Shown here piece after piece: positions 1-9,044 of a stretch of 64,000 nucleotides of DNA; the stretch's first letter is position 1; every line of letters starts with the position of its first letter. A program made the position numbers and the translations under genes. Source of the DNA: Bog-473 sp963770645 (GTDB lineage: Bacteria > Actinomycetota > Acidimicrobiia > Acidimicrobiales > RAAP-2); assembly GCA_963770645.1 (NCBI GenBank), contig CAVYQL010000005.1, positions 248,001 to 312,000 on the forward strand. Reading direction: 5' to 3'. The notes below the pieces were generated by a model. It did no database searches. It was given only the letters and a program-made list of their open reading frames with translations, and was not told where the DNA came from.

Positions 1-197
1 CCTCGATACGGGTTGATCGTGTGGCGGAAGGGCATCCGGCTCTCCGGCGGGACCGTATTGATGATCGCCCGGGCGTTGACGTGGAGGAACTCCATCCCGG
101 CGTACGCGCCCTTGCCGACGTGGCGCTCGGCCACCCGCTCGTCGGGGAACAGCGTGCCCCCTTCCTCGCTCTCCGCCAGGGTCCACCGGAGTGCCAT
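1..197 (-). CDS. Radical SAM protein (Rv2578c / spore-photolyase-like), N-terminal part
   Basis: The reverse strand is open from an ATG at 197 to the window edge and encodes 65 residues ending in the motif INPYRG. The segment from about residue 48 (NTVPPESRMPFRHTINPYRG) matches the N-terminal part of actinobacterial radical SAM proteins of the Rv2578c type, where the CxxxCxxC iron-sulfur motif follows directly; that motif lies outside the window. The start has no Shine-Dalgarno sequence, but TATCGT (205-210 on the complement) ends 7 nt upstream, suggesting a leaderless transcript. A perfect LexA palindrome abuts this -10, so the gene is probably SOS-induced. I recall the mycobacterial homologue being in the LexA regulon. 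The repair chemistry is not established from the sequence. Confidence 0.75.
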   Translation of the reverse strand, partial: MALRWTLAESEEGGTLFPDERVAERHVGKGAYAGMEFLHVNARAIINTVPPESRMPFRHTINPYR

Positions 198-211
198 GCG
201 CTCTACGATAG

Positions 212-225
212 CGAACACATGTTCG
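212..225. promoter_or_regulatory. LexA (SOS) box between radical SAM gene and ftsK
   Basis: The sequence CGAACACATGTTCG is a perfect GAAC-N4-GTTC palindrome of the actinobacterial/Bacillus LexA type. It lies immediately upstream of the TATCGT -10 of the radical SAM gene on the reverse strand and 28 bp upstream of the ftsK start, so it can repress one or both directions. Confidence 0.8.
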
Positions 226-253
226 TAAAACAACGGCCGGCTCGGCGGGCGGA

Positions 254-2746
254 GTGTCCGCAAAAATCACCAGGTCAGCCAGTAGCCTCGGCCTCACTGT
301 GGTGACCAAGACCCGCAGCGCCCCTTCGCGGGCGCCGGCCCGATCCGCTCCCAAGAAGACCGCCAAGAAGTCCGCGGCGCGCGCCAAGCGGGCGGCCCCG
401 CAGCGGCCGCCGTTCTGGCGGGTCCAGGCGCGCGACCTGTGGGCGGTCGGCCTCATCACGCTCGGCGTCCTCCTGGCCCTGGCGCTGTGGGGCCAGCAAC
501 TCGGCCCCGTCGGCCACGGGACCAACACCGGGCTGGCGTCGCTCGCCGGCTGGGCCCGCATCCTCCTGCCGCTGGTCGCCGTCGGCGCCGGGGGCACGCT
601 GTTGTTCGACCGCCGCCTCCGCGATGAGTACGACGAGGACGACGAGGCCGGCGGCCAGGGGGCGGATCCGTGGCGCCTCGTGGTCGGCATCGTGCTCGGG
701 CTCCTCGGCATCTGCGGCCTGGCCGAGCTGGGGAAAGGCGCGCCGGCATTGTCCGACTCGCACGCACTGCGCGAAGGCGGCGGGTATCTCGGCGTGATCG
801 TGGGCCGCCCGCTTCATGCCGGCCTCGGCAGCGCCGGCGCCACCGTGTTGCTGGTCGCCGTCGTCGTGGTGGCGATCCTGGTGGCGACGGGCGCGTCCCT
901 GGCGTCGGTCGGCCGGGCGCTGCGCACCGGTGTCCTGACCTCGGGCCGGGTCGCCGCCGAGCTGTGGCGGGGCAAGCCGTTCGTCATCGTCCCCGAGGGC
1001 TCGGCGACCGATCTCGGCGGGGCCGCCTCGTCGGGTGCCGACGACGTCGTTCCTGAGGCCGGCGACCTTCAGGACGAAGATCCGACCGACGGGGACGACA
1101 CGGACATCGACATCCCGCTCGACCCCGAGCCCGAGCCCGAACCGGCGCTCGAGCCCGAGCCGGACCTGGCGCTGCCGGTGGTCGCCGCCACGTCTCGGGG
1201 GCCGGGCGAGTGGACGCTGCCCAAGATGAGTCTGCTGCACCAGTCGAAGAAGCTGCGCCAGGACCAGCGCCAGATCGACGCCGCAGGCGAGGAGCTCGTG
1301 CGCGCGCTGGCTGCGCACGGGGTGGAGACGCGCCTCGTGGGGTGCAGGGTGGGCCCCACCGTCACGCGCTACGAGATCGAGCTCGGCCCCGGCGTGAAGG
1401 TCGCCCGTGTCACCAGCCTCTCCAAGGACATCGCCTACGCCATGGCGTCGCCCGACGTGCGCATCCTCGCGCCCATCCCGGGCAAGTCCGCCATCGGCGT
1501 CGAGGTGCCGAACCGGACGCGCCAGCTCGTCTCGCTGCGCGACATCCTCGAGTCGCGCGAGGCGCGCAGCGGCAGCGGCCATCCCCTCGAGGTCGCCATG
1601 GGCCGCGACATCGCCGGGCGTGCCGTCATGGCCAACCTGGCCGAGATGCCCCACATCTTGATCTCGGGCTCCACCGGGTCGGGCAAGTCCTCGTGCATGA
1701 ACTCGATCATCACGTCGGTGCTCATGCGCGACACGCCCGACAAGGTGAAGATGATCCTGGTCGACCCCAAGCGCGTCGAGTTGGGTCAGTACGACGGGCT
1801 GCCCCACCTCCTCAACCCGGTGGTCGTTGACCCGAAGAAGGCCGCCAACGCCCTGGCGTGGGCGGTCAAGGAGATGGAGCGGCGCTACGACATCTTGGCG
1901 GAGAACGGTGTGCGTGACATCACCGGCTACAACCAGCTGGTGGAGGAAGGGCGGATCGCGGCCCCGCCGTCAGATCGCCGGCGCAGCCGCGACGCGGCGG
2001 CCCGGGCGCTCGGTGAGGACCATCCGGCGGTGGAGGACGAGGCCGGCCTGGACGACGAGCCCGAGGCCCCGCAGACGCTTCCGTTCATCCTCGTCATAGT
2101 CGACGAGCTCAACGACCTGATGATGGTTGCGGCCCGCGACGTCGAAGACTCCATCGTGCGCATCGCCCAGATGGCCCGCGCCGTCGGCATCCACCTGGTG
2201 ATCGCCACGCAACGTCCGTCGGTCGACGTGATCACGGGCGTGATCAAGGCCAACATCCCGAGCCGCATGGCCTTCTCGGTCTCGTCCTTGGCCGACAGCC
2301 GCGTCATCTTGGACCAGCCCGGTGCCGAACGCCTGATCGGCAAGGGGGACATGCTGCTGCTCACGGCGTCCTCCAACATCTCGCGACGCCTCCAGGCGCC
2401 CTGGGTCTCCGAAGAGGAAGTGCGCGACGTCGTCCAGCACTGGCGGTCCCAGGGTGGGCAGACCGAGGCGATCGTGGGGATCGAGGGGATCGACGACGGG
2501 GCGCTGGGCGCGAACGGCGTCGACGATGACGACGACGAGTACCTGTCGCAGGCCCGGGATCTCGTGGTGCGTTCCCAGCTCGGCTCCACTTCAATGTTGC
2601 AGCGCAAGCTGCGGGTGGGATTCGCCCGCGCCGGGCGCCTGATGGACCTGCTCGAGCAGGCTGGCGTCGTCGGGCCGAGCGAGGGCTCCAAGGCGCGTGC
2701 GGTCCTCATGACGCCCGAGGAGCTCGACGCGCTGAGCCGGCGGTGA
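254..2746 (+). CDS. ftsK: DNA translocase FtsK/SpoIIIE
   Basis: This is an 830-residue septal DNA pump that moves chromosome termini through the closing septum. Four membrane segments lie near residues 63-82, 96-116, 139-160 and 196-217, followed by an acidic, Pro/Glu-rich linker (about 255-310). The RecA-like motor has a Walker A loop GSTGSGKS (about 471-478) and a Walker B region VIVDEL (about 610), then the conserved IATQRPSVDVITG stretch. The C-terminal winged-helix gamma domain (about 755-830) starts after a run of aspartates and contains the VVRSQLGSTSMLQRKL core that binds polarity sequences. The GTG at 254 is uncertain; GTG codons at 299 and 302 are alternatives. It overlaps the next gene by 4 bp. 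A LexA box 28 bp upstream raises the possibility of SOS control, as for E. coli ftsK (dinH). Confidence 0.95.
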   Translation: MSAKITRSASSLGLTVVTKTRSAPSRAPARSAPKKTAKKSAARAKRAAPQRPPFWRVQARDLWAVGLITLGVLLALALWGQQLGPVGHGTNTGLASLAGWARILLPLVAVGAGGTLLFDRRLRDEYDEDDEAGGQGADPWRLVVGIVLGLLGICGLAELGKGAPALSDSHALREGGGYLGVIVGRPLHAGLGSAGATVLLVAVVVVAILVATGASLASVGRALRTGVLTSGRVAAELWRGKPFVIVPEGSATDLGGAASSGADDVVPEAGDLQDEDPTDGDDTDIDIPLDPEPEPEPALEPEPDLALPVVAATSRGPGEWTLPKMSLLHQSKKLRQDQRQIDAAGEELVRALAAHGVETRLVGCRVGPTVTRYEIELGPGVKVARVTSLSKDIAYAMASPDVRILAPIPGKSAIGVEVPNRTRQLVSLRDILESREARSGSGHPLEVAMGRDIAGRAVMANLAEMPHILISGSTGSGKSSCMNSIITSVLMRDTPDKVKMILVDPKRVELGQYDGLPHLLNPVVVDPKKAANALAWAVKEMERRYDILAENGVRDITGYNQLVEEGRIAAPPSDRRRSRDAAARALGEDHPAVEDEAGLDDEPEAPQTLPFILVIVDELNDLMMVAARDVEDSIVRIAQMARAVGIHLVIATQRPSVDVITGVIKANIPSRMAFSVSSLADSRVILDQPGAERLIGKGDMLLLTASSNISRRLQAPWVSEEEVRDVVQHWRSQGGQTEAIVGIEGIDDGALGANGVDDDDDEYLSQARDLVVRSQLGSTSMLQRKLRVGFARAGRLMDLLEQAGVVGPSEGSKARAVLMTPEELDALSRR

Positions 2747-4089
2747 GCTCAGAGGCCGAAGCGCCCCTCATGGTGGCGCCCTTCCGCCTCGACTCGCTGC
2801 GCGAGCAGCCATCTACGCTGCCGCCGGCGGCGGCGCCTCCGCCACGACGCGAGCGGGGGCGGCACTCCGCGCGCTCGCAGCGGCGCCGGGGTCACCGAGG
2901 CCTCGTCGCGCTGGTGGTGCTTGTCGTCCTGATCGCTGCCGCGGCCGTGGTCGTGGGTGTCCGGTTGCACACCCCCGACCCCGCGCCGGCGGTCACGCCC
3001 GTGCTGTCGCGCACGGTGTCGGTGCCCTTGCGGGCGATGCCATTGCCCTGGCCGAACGCGGGGGAGGGCGCCATTGCCGTCCCGGCCATCGGCATCGACG
3101 TGGCGTCGGGTCCCGAGCGGCCGGCGCCCGTGGCCAGCCTGACCAAGCTGATGACGGCGTACGTGATCCTGCACGACCATCCGGTGGCGCCGGGCCAACC
3201 CGGGCCGACCATCACGGTGAGCCAGGCCGACGTCAACGACTACGACAGCGACACGGTCAACGACGACTCGAACGCGGAGGTGACGCTGGGCGAGCACCTC
3301 ACCGAACAGCAAGTGCTGAGCGGCCTGTTGGTGCACTCCGCCGACAACTACGCCGACCTGCTGGCGCGCTGGGACGCCGGCAGCATTCCCGCTTTCGTGG
3401 CCAAGATGAACGCGGACGCGGCGTCGCTCGGCATGACCCAGTCGCACTTCGCCGACGCCAGCGGCGTGGACCCGGCGTCGGTCTCGACCGCCTCGGACAT
3501 GCTCAAGGTGGCGGCGCCCGACATGGCCGACCCGGCCTTCGCCGCCATCGTCAAGATGTCCTCGGTGACCCTCCCGGTCGCGGGCACGATCTCGACCTAC
3601 ACGCCGATGCTCGGGATTCAGGGGGTCCTCGGCGTGAAGTCGGGCTACACGACCGAAGCCGGCGGCTGCGACGTGATCGCCGTCATCCGTCCCGTGCACG
3701 GCCGACAGGTGCTCCTCCTGGCCGCGGTTACCGGGCAGCAAGGTCCCGAGGTCCTCGCCCAGGCCGGACTGCACGGCTTGGCGCTGGTCGACGCGCTCGA
3801 GCCGCTCATCGGCAGCACCGAGGTGTTGCCCGGCGGTGCGCTGGCCGCCCATGTGAGCGAGGCGGGCCGGACGGTCGGCGCCACGACGACTTCGGCGGTG
3901 ACAATGCTGACGTGGCCCGGGGTCACGGCACGCCGCGCCTTCCACCCGCGCCGCGCGCTCACCGATGAGGCCCGCCGCGGCGCGGAGGCGGGCAGCGAGG
4001 TGGTGAGGCTCGGCACGCAGACCGTCACCGTGCCGGTGCGGCTGCGCCAGGACGTGCCGCGTCCGTCGTTCCTCCAGCGGATCTTCTAG
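2743..4089 (+). CDS. D-alanyl-D-alanine carboxypeptidase (serine type)
   Basis: The 448-residue protein trims the terminal D-Ala of peptidoglycan stem peptides outside the membrane. A Pro/Arg-rich cytoplasmic tail (1-50) precedes one membrane anchor (about 54-75). The penicillin-binding fold carries the SxxK nucleophile motif SLTK at Ser132, a second-motif sequence SADN at 199-202 in the SxN position, and the KSG motif at 299. The start GTG shares GTGA with the ftsK stop, implying translational coupling; ATG 2770 is an alternative. The C-terminal 60 residues after the catalytic domain are Arg-rich and not assigned. Family is clear; the exact paralogue (DacA, DacB or VanY-like) is not. Confidence 0.88.
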   Translation: MSSEAEAPLMVAPFRLDSLREQPSTLPPAAAPPPRRERGRHSARSQRRRGHRGLVALVVLVVLIAAAAVVVGVRLHTPDPAPAVTPVLSRTVSVPLRAMPLPWPNAGEGAIAVPAIGIDVASGPERPAPVASLTKLMTAYVILHDHPVAPGQPGPTITVSQADVNDYDSDTVNDDSNAEVTLGEHLTEQQVLSGLLVHSADNYADLLARWDAGSIPAFVAKMNADAASLGMTQSHFADASGVDPASVSTASDMLKVAAPDMADPAFAAIVKMSSVTLPVAGTISTYTPMLGIQGVLGVKSGYTTEAGGCDVIAVIRPVHGRQVLLLAAVTGQQGPEVLAQAGLHGLALVDALEPLIGSTEVLPGGALAAHVSEAGRTVGATTTSAVTMLTWPGVTARRAFHPRRALTDEARRGAEAGSEVVRLGTQTVTVPVRLRQDVPRPSFLQRIF

Positions 4090-4108
4090 GACCACGTAGC
4101 CTGGCGCC

Positions 4109-4975
4109 GTGCGCGCACGGGCCCCAGCGTCGTCGGCCAATCTCGGGCCCGGGTTCGACACGCTGGCGGTCGCGCTCGAGCGCTACGTGAGCGTGGAGGT
4201 CGAGTTGGCGCCGTCGCTCCGCGTACACACCGAGGGGGAGGGGGCCGGCCTCTTCGACGACGCGTCGCACCTCGCGGCGCGCGTGGCGACCGAGATCCTC
4301 GGCCACGACCGTTGCGCGGTGACGGTGCGCTCGCAGATCCCCCTGGCGCGCGGGCTCGGTTCGTCGGCCGCCCTCGCCGCTGCGGCCGCCGCTGCCGCAG
4401 GCGCGGACGACCCCTATGCCGTGGCGGCGGCCTACGACGGGCACCCCGAGAATGCCGCGGCTAGCGCGTTCGGCGGCCTCGTCGCCGCGACCAGCGTGGA
4501 GGGCAGCCCCGTGCACGCGGCACTGCCGCTCAGCGACGAGCTGTCCTTCGTCGTCATCGTCCCCGACCGCGACCTGGCGACGCCCGCGGCCCGCGGCGTG
4601 TTGCCGGACTCCCTCAGCCGCGCCGACGTCGTCTTCAACCTCGGTCGCATGGGTCTGCTCCTCGCCGGGCTGGCCGACCCGTCCTGGCTCGTGCCGGCGG
4701 CGACGGGTGACCGCATCCACCAGCCGGCGCGCACGCCGCTGTTCCCCGAGTCCGCCGCGCTGCTCGCCGCGCTGGTCGACGCGGGCGCGCTCGCTGCCAG
4801 TTGGTCCGGAGCCGGGCCGAGCCTCATCGGGATCGTGCGTGCGGGCTCAGCGGACTCGGTACTCGTTGGTGCAGAGGCCGCGCTGGCGCGCTCGGGTGTC
4901 CCCGGACGCGTGCTCGAGCTCGGGGCCGACCGCCGCGGCCTCGTCTACGGGGACGAGGCGGTCGTCGACCTCTAG
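4109..4975 (+). CDS. thrB: Homoserine kinase
   Basis: The 288-residue GHMP-family kinase phosphorylates L-homoserine in the threonine branch of the aspartate pathway. The N-terminus ARAPASSANLGPGFD is the family substrate/ATP signature, and the glycine-rich phosphate loop GLGSSAAL sits near residues 85-92. The GAGPSL stretch near residues 235-240 is the usual C-terminal motif. The start is GTG 4109 without a Shine-Dalgarno; TAGCCT (4097-4102) ends 6 nt before it, so a leaderless transcript starting at the codon is likely despite the carboxypeptidase gene ending only 19 bp upstream. Homoserine dehydrogenase and threonine synthase are not in the window. Confidence 0.92.
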   Translation: MRARAPASSANLGPGFDTLAVALERYVSVEVELAPSLRVHTEGEGAGLFDDASHLAARVATEILGHDRCAVTVRSQIPLARGLGSSAALAAAAAAAAGADDPYAVAAAYDGHPENAAASAFGGLVAATSVEGSPVHAALPLSDELSFVVIVPDRDLATPAARGVLPDSLSRADVVFNLGRMGLLLAGLADPSWLVPAATGDRIHQPARTPLFPESAALLAALVDAGALAASWSGAGPSLIGIVRAGSADSVLVGAEAALARSGVPGRVLELGADRRGLVYGDEAVVDL

Positions 4976-5010
4976 GACCCGCTCCTACGCCGATCTCGGC
5001 GAGCGATATC

Positions 5011-5050
5011 GCGTCAGGCGGTGTCGCGTCAGGCGGTGTCGCGTCAGGCG
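5011..5050. repeat. Short tandem repeat, 15-bp unit, 2.7 copies
   Basis: The unit GCGTCAGGCGGTGTC occurs at 5011-5025 and 5026-5040, with a partial third copy at 5041-5050. It lies in the gap between thrB and the convergent membrane-protein gene and overlaps that gene's stop codon (5044-5046). It looks like simple slippage expansion; copy number could vary between strains. Confidence 0.8.
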
Positions 5051-6348
5051 AGGCCGGGTGTGACCGTGGGCCGAGTGCCGGCGTCGGAGTGAGCAGAGGA
5101 CAGCCGCGCCGCTTCGACGAGACCGGCCGCGACCGCGAGCACTGCGAAGATCAGCGTCCCGAACGCGGCGACGGCATGGTTGCCCGGGTGGATGGCCACG
5201 AAGAACGCGGCGGCGGCGCACCAGACGAGCGAGCGGGCGGGGGAGCGGCGGGCAACGAGATCGAGCACGAAGAAGAGCACGCTGGGGGCGAGGAGGTAGT
5301 AGGGGAACACGACCGACTCGAAGATGAGCCGACCGCTCACGCAGGCCAGGCCGAGCGCCACCAGCGCCTCGGGCCGGCGCAGCCACGGTCCGCGCCGCGA
5401 CAGCGCCCACACGCAGATCGCCGCGGCGAAGAGCACGGGCGCGTCGCGAGCCACTGCCGAAGCCACCGTGCCGGACACGCCCGAGAGTGTCAACACGGTC
5501 GCACCGGAGACGGCCCCGCCCGCGCTGAAGCCGCTGAAGTTCTCGAGCGTCGCTCGCGGTGCCGACACCAAGAACGGGAGGATGCCGGCGGCCGCCACCA
5601 CGACGGCGGTGACCGCGAGACGCAGCCGGGGGCCGGCGCCGGGAGCCACGGCAACGGCGGGGAGCGCCAGGAGGATGGCGAATTGCTTGGTCACGATGGC
5701 GAGGCCGAACAGCGCGCCGGCCAGGACCCAGCGGCCCTTGATCGTCTGGCCCAGGGCGCCCAAGGCGAGGCCGAGGCTCACGATGTCCTGTGGGTGGAAC
5801 AGCTGCACGATGGCGCTGCTCGCCGCAGGCAGGAAGGCCAGGAAGACGAAGAGCCCCGCCAGTCGCGCCGGGGTGTCGGCCTCTGCCGCTCGCAGCAGCG
5901 ACCACGCTCCTCCCGCCAGCACCAGCCAGCCCAGCACGCCCAGCAGGCCTTGGGCGCGGTACCAGGGCGGCGAGACGTCACTGGCGCCGGAGGCGGCGAG
6001 CGTCCCGCATTCGTTGACGTCGCTGGCGAAGTTCGGATCGTGCGCGTACGAGCTCTCCTGGTGGAGCCCGGCAGCCCGGCCGGTGCTGAGGCACCACGTC
6101 GGCGCACCGACCAGCGAGGGAAGGGCGGCCACGAAGGGAGCGGTGAGGAGCGGATAGCCGGGCGGGTTGGGCAATCCGTCCTCGGAGGCGGCCGCATGGA
6201 GCTGCCCCGAGGCCAGGGCGGAGGTGACGGTGGTGAGCGGCGTCGTGTCGCCGCCCGGTGGTGGCCCTTGGCGTGCCACCACGACGGCCACGTAACAGGC
6301 CGCACCCGCAGCGAGGAGAAGGAGCCCGAGGAGCGTGCGGCGCGTCAT
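5044..6348 (-). CDS. Polytopic membrane protein, GT-C/GT87-like glycosyltransferase candidate
   Basis: The 434-residue protein begins at ATG 6348 (MTRRTLLGLLLLAAGAAC), a typical first membrane segment; the frame stays open further upstream but that part is Pro/Arg-rich and unlike a membrane protein. About ten hydrophobic helices follow. A large extracytoplasmic loop after the first helix contains NPPGYPLLTAPF, and later loops hold FHPQD and KGRWVLAG, resembling polyprenyl-phosphate-dependent mannosyl/arabinosyltransferases of the GT-C type. No catalytic residue can be named with certainty. It lies divergent from the GH43-fusion gene, 119 bp away, so the two may act on the same envelope polysaccharide. 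A plain conserved membrane protein is the alternative. Confidence 0.6.
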   Translation of the reverse strand: MTRRTLLGLLLLAAGAACYVAVVVARQGPPPGGDTTPLTTVTSALASGQLHAAASEDGLPNPPGYPLLTAPFVAALPSLVGAPTWCLSTGRAAGLHQESSYAHDPNFASDVNECGTLAASGASDVSPPWYRAQGLLGVLGWLVLAGGAWSLLRAAEADTPARLAGLFVFLAFLPAASSAIVQLFHPQDIVSLGLALGALGQTIKGRWVLAGALFGLAIVTKQFAILLALPAVAVAPGAGPRLRLAVTAVVVAAAGILPFLVSAPRATLENFSGFSAGGAVSGATVLTLSGVSGTVASAVARDAPVLFAAAICVWALSRRGPWLRRPEALVALGLACVSGRLIFESVVFPYYLLAPSVLFFVLDLVARRSPARSLVWCAAAAFFVAIHPGNHAVAAFGTLIFAVLAVAAGLVEAARLSSAHSDAGTRPTVTPGLA

Positions 6349-6467
6349 GACGTCCGTGCTGACCCGTGTGCGATGGGTCACCTTAGCGAGGGCCCGACCG
6401 GGAGAGCCGGCTTCGCCGTCGCCGGCGCGGCCGCCCTCGGCGCGCGCCGACCTCATGGAAAACTGGG

Positions 6468-8957
6468 GTGGGGGAGGCCCAGTGCGCATCGTCGACAAGG
6501 GGTACGAAGCTGTCCGTGGACCTGCCTGAACCGGGCGTCGCATCGGTACTGTCGACCGACGCGCTCGACCACGACCGAGTCGGTGGCGATCCGGTGGTGA
6601 CGCCGGCCCCGAACCGCACCGGCGCGGCCTCCGGCTCGGCGACCCTCGCCGCCATCGCCGTCGGGATGCTGGCGGCTGCCATCTATCGGCGCGGCGCCTT
6701 CTACCCGTCCGACGCGTTCGGCGTCGCCGTCGTGTCGGGCGTCCTCATGGTGCTCGCGCTGGTACGTGTCCGTGACCGGCTGTCCCTGCTGCTGGCTGCG
6801 ACCGTGGGCGGGCTGGCCTTCTGGTGGCTGGTGCGGGCCGTCGCGGTCCATCGTCCCGCCGCCTTCCTACCCCTCGGTGCGTCCATGCTCGGCTTCCTGG
6901 CCGCTGCGCTCGTGGTCAAGGCGCTCGATGACCATGGTCGGGCGCGCGTCGCGCTGGCGCTGGTGGGCGTCGCCGCCGTAACAGCCGCCATCGGTGTCGT
7001 GGCCCTGGTGTGGCGGGTCGACCCCCTCGCGCAGCGCGCCGGGTCGTTCTGGCAACTCGCCACCCCGCTGACGCATCCCGCTGCCGCGGCGGCGCTCCTT
7101 GGCGTCGCGCTGGTGCTGGCGCTGGGTCTCGACCTGCGACAGCCGTTGGTCCGGGCGGGACTGTGCCTCGTGGTGGCCGCCTTCATCGGGACGCAGAGCC
7201 ACTGGACCCTGCTGGCGTTGGCGGCTGGAGCCTGCTTCGTCCCGGCCCGACGCTGGCTCGCCGCCGCATGGCCACTGGCGGCGGGTGTCCTGGCGGGCGT
7301 CGTGGTCGTGGCCGCGGCCTCGGGCCATCTCGGGCCATGGCCCTCGACCGTCCTGCTGGCGGCGCTGGTCGCGGCGGCGGGGCTGCGGGGCGCGCCACGG
7401 CGGGGTCCCAGCACGGTCGCGACCGCCGTCGCGGTCGCGATCCTTGTCGTGGTGCTGGCCGGGCTGAGCGTCCTGGTGCTCCGGCCGCCGGGCGTGTCGG
7501 GGCCGACGGAACCGCTCAGTCAGGGTCAGACGCTGGCGTGGTCCGCCGCCGCCCACAGCTGGCGCTCGTCGACCACCGGAGGCGTCGGACCGTCAGTCGT
7601 AGACGCGTCCACGCAGCCGGTCGATCTCTATCCGGGTCTCACGCCCGACACCTACCTGACGATCCTGGCCGACGGCGGGCTGGTGGGTGCCGTGCTCCTC
7701 GTCGGCGCGGTCACCACGGCCGCCTGGGGTTGCCGACGGCGCGACGTCCTGACGTCGTGCGCAGCCGGTGCCGCCGCGACCTTCGCAGTGGCCGGAGCGA
7801 TCACCCCGGCCTGGGAGCTGCCGGCCGTCGCCGTCCTCGGGGGCTGCGTGGTGGGTCTGGCGTCGGTGGCGCCCGGGACGACCGGGGTGCGCGCCACGCC
7901 GCACAGGCTTCGTCGGGGGGTGGGCGCGCTCGCCTGGGGTGTCGCCGCGGTCGCGCTCGTCGTCGCCCAGACCTCGGTCGGGTTCGCCCGCGATGCGGGC
8001 GGCGGTCTGGCTGTCGCGCAGAGCAACGCGCCTCCTCCGACCCGGACCCCCGCCGCGCCGGGGCGCTACATCCTCACCGGACCAGACGTGAGCGATCCGT
8101 ACATGCTCGAATGGCACGGGATCTACTACATCTATTCGAATCAGGGCATCGGCGGTCTTAACGTGCCCGTGCGCACCGGACCGAAGCCGGGCCAGTGGGG
8201 GCCGCCGGTCGATGCCCTGCCGCATCTCCCCGGCTGGGCCGCCGCCGGGCTCACGTGGGCGCCCGACGTCCATCGGGTGGCCGGAGGGTGGGCCCTCTAT
8301 TACAGCGTCCTCCTGCGTGGCGTGACTCCGTCCGTTCACTGCATCGGGGCGGCGTTCGGATCGTCGCCCGTGGGGCCGTTCGTGCCGGCGGACCGCCCCT
8401 TTGTGTGCCAGCTCGCCCATCGCGGATCGATCGACCCGCGCGTCTTCGTCGACGGCGCGCAGCTGGTCCTGCTGTGGAAGTCGGAGGACAACGCCAACCC
8501 GACCGTGCCCGGGCCGGACCAGGACGGCGACACCGGCATCTACGCGCAGGAGCTGAGCGCCGACGGGCGGCGGCTGCTCGGCCAGCCGGTCAAGATCCTC
8601 GGACCCAGCCAAGCGTGGGAAGGGACGATCGTCGAGGCGCCCGACATGGTCGAGGCCTGGGGGACCTACTGGCTGTTCTTCTCGGCCAACTGGTTCAGCT
8701 CACCCGCGTACGGCATCGGCGTTGCCGCCTGCGAGACGCCGTTCGGCCCGTGTTCGGACGTGAGCCCCAAACCGTTCATCGCGTCCAACCGTCAGGGCTT
8801 CGGGCCGGGGGAGGAATCCGTGTTCGAGAAGGGGAGCAACGTCTACCTGGTCTACAACCCGTTCCGCGCCAGTACCGAGCCGGCGATCCCCCACCGGCCG
8901 GCCGTGATGGCCCGGGTCGGGTTCACGCCCGAAGGGCCGTATTTGGCTGCGCCCTGA
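6468..8957 (+). CDS. Membrane protein with O-antigen-ligase-like N-terminus fused to a GH43-like glycosidase domain
   Basis: The 829-residue protein has two parts. Residues about 45-510 are mostly membrane helices with a long loop around 345-400 (TTGGVGPSVVD, YPGLTPDTYLTILADGG) resembling Wzy/WaaL-type polymerases or ligases. Residues about 530-829 form a five-bladed propeller of the GH43 type: the three expected acids are visible as the Asp in SDPYM, the Asp in SIDPRVF and the Glu in IVEAPDM, with blade repeats such as WHGIYYIYS and WGTYWLFFS. GH43 enzymes cleave arabinose or xylose linkages, so an envelope arabinan or similar glycan is a plausible substrate (inference). GTG 6468 is the longest start; GTG 6516 behind AAGGGG is a good alternative. 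The fusion is unusual and could couple glycan transfer with trimming. Confidence 0.7.
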   Translation: MGEAQCASSTRGTKLSVDLPEPGVASVLSTDALDHDRVGGDPVVTPAPNRTGAASGSATLAAIAVGMLAAAIYRRGAFYPSDAFGVAVVSGVLMVLALVRVRDRLSLLLAATVGGLAFWWLVRAVAVHRPAAFLPLGASMLGFLAAALVVKALDDHGRARVALALVGVAAVTAAIGVVALVWRVDPLAQRAGSFWQLATPLTHPAAAAALLGVALVLALGLDLRQPLVRAGLCLVVAAFIGTQSHWTLLALAAGACFVPARRWLAAAWPLAAGVLAGVVVVAAASGHLGPWPSTVLLAALVAAAGLRGAPRRGPSTVATAVAVAILVVVLAGLSVLVLRPPGVSGPTEPLSQGQTLAWSAAAHSWRSSTTGGVGPSVVDASTQPVDLYPGLTPDTYLTILADGGLVGAVLLVGAVTTAAWGCRRRDVLTSCAAGAAATFAVAGAITPAWELPAVAVLGGCVVGLASVAPGTTGVRATPHRLRRGVGALAWGVAAVALVVAQTSVGFARDAGGGLAVAQSNAPPPTRTPAAPGRYILTGPDVSDPYMLEWHGIYYIYSNQGIGGLNVPVRTGPKPGQWGPPVDALPHLPGWAAAGLTWAPDVHRVAGGWALYYSVLLRGVTPSVHCIGAAFGSSPVGPFVPADRPFVCQLAHRGSIDPRVFVDGAQLVLLWKSEDNANPTVPGPDQDGDTGIYAQELSADGRRLLGQPVKILGPSQAWEGTIVEAPDMVEAWGTYWLFFSANWFSSPAYGIGVAACETPFGPCSDVSPKPFIASNRQGFGPGEESVFEKGSNVYLVYNPFRASTEPAIPHRPAVMARVGFTPEGPYLAAP

Positions 8958-9044
8958 CCGACCGGCATGTCATCCGGGCTTGCGCTGGGAATCGGGGGTA
9001 TGTTTTGCGGCGCAGTTCGACGTGGGGAGAGCGGGGGTGAAGCG

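Noticed and set aside
275..1807. Long open frame on the reverse strand across ftsK
   Set aside because: High-GC codon bias keeps the antisense frame open; the product is Arg/His/Gln-rich with no recognisable fold, and ftsK on the other strand is certain.
2749..4161. Long reverse-strand frame over the carboxypeptidase gene
   Set aside because: Shadow of a well-supported gene; composition is typical of antisense translation.
4801..6600. Long forward frame across the thrB end and the membrane-protein gene
   Set aside because: Product is Gly/Arg/Glu/His-rich without domains, and the opposite strand encodes a clear membrane protein.
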